10,751 nt of DNA from an uncultured Clostridia bacterium. GTDB lineage: Bacteria; Bacillota; Clostridia; Oscillospirales; Oscillospiraceae. The DNA lies in assembly GCA_947383645.1 (NCBI GenBank), contig CANDEH010000086.1, positions 1 to 10,751 on the forward strand. Reading direction: 5' to 3'. Below the pieces are notes generated by a model. It was not told the origin of the DNA, ran no database searches, and saw nothing but the letters and a program-made list of their open reading frames with translations. The position numbers and the translations under genes were made by a program. This document shows, piece by piece, positions 7,078 to 10,751 of this stretch (position 1 is the stretch's first letter; each line of letters opens with the position of its first letter).

Positions 7078-7816
7078 GGCCCTGGCCGGCTGCTACGACG
7101 CCCTCACCCAGGATGTGGACTACGCCCGCCGTGCGGACTTTATTGAGAAGCTGATGCGCCGCAGCCGCATCCCGGTGCGCACGGTGCTGGATCTGGCCTG
7201 CGGCACGGGGAGCATGACATACCTCCTCTCCCGGCGGGGCTACGAGCTCATCGGGGCTGACGGCAGCGAGGACATGCTTGCCGCCGCCCGGGAGAAGTGC
7301 GCAGATCTCCCCGGGGAGAAGCCCATCTTTCTCCACCAGGAGATGCCCAAGCTGGACCTCTACGGTACCGTGGAGGCCGCCGTCTGCTGTCTGGACAGCC
7401 TGAACTATCTCACAAGCCCCAAGGATGTGCAGAGGACCTTTTTCCGCCTGCGCCTCTTTGTGGAGCCCGGCGGTATCCTGATCTTTGATGTGAACACCCC
7501 CCACAAGCTCCGCTCCCTGGACGGCCAGGTGTTTCTGGACGAGCGGGAGGACGTGTACTGCGTGTGGCGGACGGAATTTGAGAAGCGGAGCAAAATCTGC
7601 TCCTATTTCATGGACATCTTCACGCGGCAGCCCGGCGGCAGCTGGCGGCGGAGCTTTGAGGAGCACCGGCAGCGGGCCTACGAGGTGGAGGAGCTGAAGA
7701 GCTGGCTGATGGAGGCGGGGTTTGTGAATATCCGCACCTACGGCGACTGCCGTATGAGCGGGCCTCGGGAGGGGGAGGAGAGGGTGTATTTCTCGGCGAT
7801 TCGGGGGAAGAACTGA
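7064..7816 (+). CDS. Class I SAM-dependent methyltransferase
   Basis: The 250-residue protein has a clear Rossmann methyltransferase core. Motif I is VLDLACGTGS (41-50), the acidic end of strand 2 is in GADGSEDML (64-72, Asp66), and CCLDSLNYL (108-116) is in the motif IV region. LFVEPGGILIFDVNT (131-145) is the post-motif strand. The N-terminal YEALAGCYDALTQDVDY is common in small uncharacterised Firmicutes methyltransferases of the YqeM-like kind. The substrate cannot be told from sequence. The ATG at 7064 follows GGAGG (7050-7054); an upstream TTG at 7040 is less likely. The first 14 nt overlap the end of the yerC-like gene, which suggests translational coupling. After the stop comes a repeat-rich stretch rather than a simple terminator. 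Confidence 0.85.
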   Translation: MASYEALAGCYDALTQDVDYARRADFIEKLMRRSRIPVRTVLDLACGTGSMTYLLSRRGYELIGADGSEDMLAAAREKCADLPGEKPIFLHQEMPKLDLYGTVEAAVCCLDSLNYLTSPKDVQRTFFRLRLFVEPGGILIFDVNTPHKLRSLDGQVFLDEREDVYCVWRTEFEKRSKICSYFMDIFTRQPGGSWRRSFEEHRQRAYEVEELKSWLMEAGFVNIRTYGDCRMSGPREGEERVYFSAIRGKN

Positions 7817-7831
7817 GAGTGGAGATTTTTT

Positions 7832-7871
7832 GAGATAGGAGTTAGGAGATAGGAGATAGGAGATAGGAGTT
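7832..7871 (+). repeat. 7-bp tandem repeat (GAGATAG)
   Basis: Five consecutive 7-bp units run from 7832 to 7866 (GAGATAG, GAGTTAG, then GAGATAG three times), followed by a partial GAGTT. The tract starts 15 bp after the methyltransferase stop. It is non-coding, purine-rich on the + strand, and of a kind prone to change in copy number by slippage. Confidence 0.85.
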
Positions 7872-7905
7872 GTGGTGTCCGGCGTTGCTGGACGGATTTG
7901 AAATA

Positions 7906-8120
7906 GGACGGCTTTCAGCCGTCCGTCAGCCTGTCGAAAAAAGACGGCAGAGTAGGCTGGCGGTAAGGAGGATAGTGTGAAAGGAACCCAAGAGGGGTTC
8001 CTTTCACGTCAAATCAACCCGCCGCAGCGAAAAATTGCGGCCAAAAGCCGCAATTTGCCTCAGCCTGTCGAAAAACCCAACGGGTTTTTCGACAGGCTGA
8101 AGGACGGCTTTCAGCCGTCC
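7906..8120. repeat. Palindromic repeat element with 36-bp inverted ends (MITE/REP-like)
   Basis: The ends 7906-7941 and 8085-8120 are inverted copies agreeing at 32 of 36 positions; three of the four differences fall in a hairpin loop. Each end is GGACGGCT-loop-AGCCGTCC, two bases, then CAGCCTGTCGAAAAA. Inside lie further perfect hairpins: 7977-7989/7995-8007 (GTGAAAGGAACCC, 13 bp), 8032-8041/8047-8056 (AAATTGCGGC, 10 bp) and 8060-8078/8082-8100 (19 bp, loop AAC). No protein is encoded. The element fills the space between two convergent genes, so it probably also ends their transcripts. Whether it is mobile or present elsewhere in the genome cannot be seen here. Confidence 0.7.
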
Positions 8121-8124
8121 TTTT
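8101..8124 (+). terminator. Terminator-like hairpin at the right end of the repeat element
   Basis: AGGACGGCT (8101-8109) and AGCCGTCCT (8113-8121) form a 9-bp stem with a 3-nt loop, and the run T8121-T8124 follows. On the + strand it could stop transcripts coming from the methyltransferase. It overlaps the last codons and stop of the XRE gene on the other strand. Confidence 0.5.
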
Positions 8125-8794
8125 CGGGGGATTTTTTGTTCTTGCGCGCCTTTTTCCAGGCGCGGGCGGTGAAGTAGGCCAGCACCAGGACCAGAGTGCC
8201 CCGGATGAGGCCCACGGCGATGGCAAAGATGGTGGAGGGGTAGCGGATTTCCGGTATGGTGATGTAGAGATACAGCCGCTGGAGGCCGCCGATCAGGCCC
8301 CAGGGGGCCACGGCCACGTAGGGGTTAAAAATCAGGAGACTCAGCCCCACCAGCAGCCAGCCCTCGGTGAGCCAGGGGTGTTTTTTGGCGAGAATCAAAG
8401 GCAGGCTGGCAATAATCACCACCGGCCCGATCAGGACCAGCAGGCCCGCGCCTGCGAGCCCGATGAGCAGCAGGATCAGCCCCGCCGCCGCCATGACGAT
8501 GCCGGCCTTCTGCGTGTCGGTCAGGTCCCGCCCTCCCTCCACATAGACCACCTGAGGCTCCGGCGGCTTCTGAGGCGGCTCCGGGGGCCGAGGGACCTCT
8601 CCGCTGCGGACCAGCTCGTCCACCGTCACGCCGAACAGGTCGGCCAGACGGATGATCTTATCCAGGTCGGGGGTGGACTGCCCCGTCTCCCACTTGCTTA
8701 CCGACTGGCGGGAGACCTCCAGCTGCTCCGCCAGATCGTCCTGGGACATCCCCCGCGCCGTGCGCAGGGACAGTATTTTTTCTGATAGTGTCAT
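8111..8794 (-). CDS. XRE-family regulator with C-terminal membrane domain
   Basis: The 227-residue protein begins with a Cro/C1-type helix-turn-helix (about 4-62; GMSQDDLAEQLEVSRQSVSK with WETGQSTPDLDKI). A proline-rich linker (about 68-82) joins it to a C-terminal half with four likely membrane segments (about 97-115, 117-135, 143-165, 187-209) and a Lys-rich cytoplasmic tail. It is probably a membrane-tethered transcription factor; the signal it senses is unknown. AAGGAGG (8809-8803, minus strand) lies 8 nt before the ATG. The last residues (KDG) and the stop codon fall inside the hairpin at the right end of the palindromic element, so the repeat may have replaced the original end of the gene. 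The neighbours point to no particular target besides its own promoter. Confidence 0.88.
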   Translation of the reverse strand: MTLSEKILSLRTARGMSQDDLAEQLEVSRQSVSKWETGQSTPDLDKIIRLADLFGVTVDELVRSGEVPRPPEPPQKPPEPQVVYVEGGRDLTDTQKAGIVMAAAGLILLLIGLAGAGLLVLIGPVVIIASLPLILAKKHPWLTEGWLLVGLSLLIFNPYVAVAPWGLIGGLQRLYLYITIPEIRYPSTIFAIAVGLIRGTLVLVLAYFTARAWKKARKNKKSPEKDG

Positions 8795-8813
8795 GGGCGG
8801 ACCCTCCTTTTGC

Positions 8814-8887
8814 TTCCTCTATATTGTCAGATACAGAATTTTTGTTCTCATGTTTTCCGCGGATTCCATGGTTGTATTATAGAGGAA
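8814..8887. promoter_or_regulatory. Paired inverted 10-bp sites upstream of the XRE gene (candidate operators)
   Basis: TTCCTCTATA at 8814-8823 is matched by its exact complement at 8878-8887, 54 bp apart. The outer copy overlaps the -10 of the likely XRE promoter, and the inner copy sits just upstream of its ribosome binding site. Two copies framing the leader fit autorepression by a dimeric XRE protein, but this is inferred from position alone. Confidence 0.4.
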
Positions 8888-8903
8888 ACGCCGCAAAAAG
8901 CAA
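8876..8903 (-). promoter_or_regulatory. Candidate promoter of the XRE gene
   Basis: On the minus strand a perfect TATAAT (8881-8876) has TTGCTT (8903-8898) 16 bp upstream. The -10 is embedded in the inverted 10-bp site. Transcription would start near 8869, leaving a leader of about 75 nt. Confidence 0.5.
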
Positions 8904-8923
8904 TCAAGTCCGCTTGGAAATTC

Positions 8924-8978
8924 CCGCAACCAGCGGTTGCGGACAGCCTGAAGGCCCAAAGTCGCGGCGTCTGGCCGC
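8924..8978. repeat. Small hairpins upstream of the unknown gene at 9013
   Basis: CCGCAACC (8924-8931) pairs with GGTTGCGG (8935-8942), and GCGGC (8964-8968) pairs with GCCGC (8974-8978). Between them ACAGCCTGAAGG (8943-8954) matches the ACAGGCTGAAGG of the 7906-8120 element (8092-8103) at 11 of 12 bases. This may be a decayed relative of that element. Confidence 0.35.
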
Positions 8979-9012
8979 ACTGGGTGATTTGAAATCAGGG
9001 GAGGCATAGAAC

Positions 9013-9513
9013 ATGCTCTCATTTGGCGGCGGTCATCCCCCCATGGACCACGCCCCCTTCCTCCTGCGCCTCTGGGACGATGAGGACGGGGTGCTCCGTG
9101 TGGTGATTGCCCTGGCCCGGGCGGGGGAGACCGGCGCCGGGGCGCGGACGGGGAATGCGGGGATCGATGCCATCCTGGACCACTGCCGCCCCATCACCCC
9201 GGACGAGGACGCGGTGTACGAGATCACCTTCGAGCGCTACATCCTCTACCAGACGCGCAACGAGTCCTACAGCTCCTACGACGCTTACGAGGTCCGGGAG
9301 GGGCAATACCTGATCCGCTTCCGCCGCTCCCGCCTGCTGGACGCCCTTCCTCTGCTCACCGACTGCTGCCGGTGGGAGGACGGGACCTGCTACCCGGGGG
9401 AGTGGACCCACTACGGGATCTACACCCAGAACCACATTTTAGACGTAATCTCCACTGAGAGCCCGGTCATCCGGCAGGTGGAGGATAAGGAGAGAGTGCC
9501 ATGGACAGATTAG
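9013..9513 (+). CDS. Conserved-looking protein of unknown function, coupled to hslO
   Basis: I do not recognise this 166-residue protein. It is soluble, with no signal peptide or membrane segment, and rich in acidic and aromatic residues. Notable stretches are YEITFERYILYQTRNES (about 74-90), YEVREGQYLIRFRRSRLLDAL (about 96-116, a likely beta-strand pair and helix), three cysteines in DCCRWEDGTC, and HYGIYTQNHILDVIS near the C-terminus. AGGGGAGG (8997-9004) lies 8 nt before the ATG and supports this start over an internal ATG at 9043. Its last 13 nt overlap the start of hslO, so the two are probably translated together and the protein may act in the same stress or redox setting. No clear promoter is visible just upstream. 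Confidence 0.75.
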   Translation: MLSFGGGHPPMDHAPFLLRLWDDEDGVLRVVIALARAGETGAGARTGNAGIDAILDHCRPITPDEDAVYEITFERYILYQTRNESYSSYDAYEVREGQYLIRFRRSRLLDALPLLTDCCRWEDGTCYPGEWTHYGIYTQNHILDVISTESPVIRQVEDKERVPWTD

Positions 9514-10409
9514 TACGGGCCATCACCGCCGACGGCATGGTGCAGGCGGTGGCTGTCACCACAAGGGAGCTCACCGAGCGGGCCCGGCAGATCCATAAGA
9601 CCCTGCCCGTGGGCACCGCGGCCCTGGGCCGCACGTTGGCTGCGGCCTCCATGATGGGCAACGCCCTGAAGGACAGCGGAGCCAGCCTCACCCTACAGAT
9701 CAAGGGCGGCGGCCCCCTGGGCACTGTGATGGCCGTGTCGGACAACCAGGGGAACGTCCGGGGCTATGTGACGAACCCCCAGGTAAACCTGCCCCTGCGC
9801 TCCGACGGGAAGCTGGATGTGGGAGCCGCCGTGGGCGGCGAGGGCACCCTGACAGTAATCAAGGACCTGAACATGAAGGAGCCCTATATCGGCAGCGTGG
9901 AGCTGCTGGGGGGCGAGATTGCCGAGGACCTGGCCACCTATTTTGTGGAGAGCGAGCAGATCCCCACCGCCTGCGCCTTAGGGGTGCTGGTGGACCGGGA
10001 CCAGAGCGTGAAGGCCGCCGGAGGCTACATCATCCAGCTGCTCCCCGGGGCCTCGGAGGATGTGATCGGCCGGGTGGAGGGCGGCGTCCTGGCCGCCGGA
10101 CCGGTGACCAGACTTTTAGAGCAGAACGACGACCCGGAGCACCTGCTCCGGACCGTGCTGTCCGATTTCACCCTGGAGACCCTGGAGACCGTCTCCATCG
10201 CCTACCGCTGCTACTGTAGCCGGGAGCGTGTGGAGCGGGTTCTGGTCAGCTGCGGTCCCGCCGAGCTGCGGGACATGGCCGCCCGGCAGGGTGGCTGCGA
10301 TCTGCTGTGCCAGTTTTGCGACAAGGCATATCACTTTACAGCAGAGGAGCTGCAAACCCTGGCGGAAGAACTGGAGGCCGCAGGGGAGGGAAGGCCGGAG
10401 GCGTTTTAG
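9501..10409 (+). CDS. hslO: Hsp33, redox-regulated holdase chaperone
   Basis: Hsp33 is a cytoplasmic chaperone switched on when oxidation releases zinc from its C-terminal cysteines; it then holds unfolding proteins. The 302-residue product has the family's N-terminal fold with LPVGTAALGRTLAAASMMG (35-53), LQIKGGGPLGTVMA (65-78) and YVTNP (89-93). The C-terminal zinc site is complete: CYC (Cys237, Cys239) and CQFC (Cys270, Cys273), 30 residues apart. Two further cysteines (251, 266) lie between them. AAGGAG (9487-9492) precedes the ATG at 9501, which lies inside the end of the upstream unknown gene. No convincing terminator follows; a palindrome TCTCCGGAGA sits just after the stop, and the tRNA promoter starts about 50 bp further on. 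Confidence 0.97.
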   Translation: MDRLVRAITADGMVQAVAVTTRELTERARQIHKTLPVGTAALGRTLAAASMMGNALKDSGASLTLQIKGGGPLGTVMAVSDNQGNVRGYVTNPQVNLPLRSDGKLDVGAAVGGEGTLTVIKDLNMKEPYIGSVELLGGEIAEDLATYFVESEQIPTACALGVLVDRDQSVKAAGGYIIQLLPGASEDVIGRVEGGVLAAGPVTRLLEQNDDPEHLLRTVLSDFTLETLETVSIAYRCYCSRERVERVLVSCGPAELRDMAARQGGCDLLCQFCDKAYHFTAEELQTLAEELEAAGEGRPEAF

Positions 10410-10460
10410 GCATTCTCCGGAGACGGCGTGAAAAAAAGTAGAAAAAATTGAAAATAGTAG

Positions 10461-10489
10461 TTGACAATCGGGGAGTGGTTTAGTATAAT
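10461..10489 (+). promoter_or_regulatory. Consensus sigma-A promoter of the tRNA cluster
   Basis: TTGACA (10461-10466) and TATAAT (10484-10489) are both exact consensus and 17 bp apart. An A-rich stretch just upstream could act as an UP element. Transcription would start near 10496, 26 nt before the first tRNA. This is the strongest promoter in the window, as expected for stable RNA genes. Confidence 0.9.
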
Positions 10490-10521
10490 AACCCTTGCCG
10501 TTCGAGAAGCGGCGGCGAATT

Positions 10522-10597
10522 GGGAGCATAGCTCAGCTGGGAGAGCACTTGCCTTACAAGCAAGGGGTCACAGGTTCGAGCCCTGTTGTTCCCACCA
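10522..10597 (+). tRNA. tRNA-Val (anticodon TAC)
   Basis: The full cloverleaf is visible. The acceptor GGGAGCA pairs with TGTTCCC with one G-T pair, the D arm has GCTC/GAGC, the anticodon stem CTTGC/GCAAG encloses CTTACAA (anticodon 10555-10557), and the T arm is ACAGG-TTCGAGC-CCTGT. The CCA end is encoded (10595-10597). Confidence 0.97.
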
Positions 10598-10617
10598 TTT
10601 TGATTTGCAGCAAATGT

Positions 10618-10694
<77 letters not shown>

Positions 10695-10697
10695 TTT

Positions 10698-10751
<54 letters not shown>

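Noticed and set aside
7832..8120. CRISPR-like array
   Set aside because: The repeats are either 7 bp with no spacers or nested hairpins of different sequence. There are no regular repeat-spacer units and no cas genes.
8378..8785. A forward frame opposite the XRE gene
   Set aside because: It is antisense to a clear helix-turn-helix protein, is low in complexity and lacks a start signal.

Overview
The window looks like chromosome from a GC-rich, low-redundancy Firmicute of the Oscillospiraceae type (Flavonifractor/Lawsonibacter/Oscillibacter-like). This is an inference. It rests on strong AGGAGG-type ribosome binding sites, third codon positions that are mostly G or C, a class III (Firmicutes-type) fructose-bisphosphatase, a YerC-type TrpR-like regulator, a BspA-like repeat surface protein ending in a clostridial 'KLRDL' stalk domain, and tRNA genes with encoded CCA ends.

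Layout. 1-346: a possible end of an upstream frame, then a dense run of short palindromes, then a good sigma-A promoter and leader for pyrG. 347-1948 (+): pyrG, CTP synthase. 1968-1997: a strong hairpin shared by two convergent genes. 2002-4284 (-): a secreted leucine-rich-repeat protein. 4285-4497: a divergent promoter region with an AT-rich palindrome. 4498-6489 (+): fbp, followed by a 17-bp-stem hairpin and about 240 bp with no gene I can support. 6772-7816 (+): a TrpR-like YerC regulator overlapping a class I SAM methyltransferase. 7817-8110: a 7-bp tandem repeat and a cluster of perfect hairpins with 36-bp inverted ends. 8111-8794 (-): an XRE regulator with four predicted membrane segments. 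9013-10409 (+): an unrecognised 166-residue protein overlapping hslO (Hsp33). 10461-10751: a near-perfect promoter driving tRNA-Val, tRNA-Asp and a tRNA-Phe cut by the window edge.

How the genes relate. Most are independent housekeeping units: nucleotide synthesis, gluconeogenesis, redox chaperone and translation. Two pairs overlap and are probably translationally coupled: yerC-like/methyltransferase and unknown/hslO. The XRE gene breaks what may once have been one longer operon. Hairpin repeats lie at its 3' end and near its 5' side, and a 10-bp direct repeat (GATTTGAAAT) sits at each border, so it may be a small insertion.

I found no convincing new biological system such as a defence locus, CRISPR array, prophage or biosynthetic cluster. 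The items most worth a second look are the palindromic repeat elements, the possible XRE insertion with its paired operator-like sites, and the unknown protein coupled to hslO.
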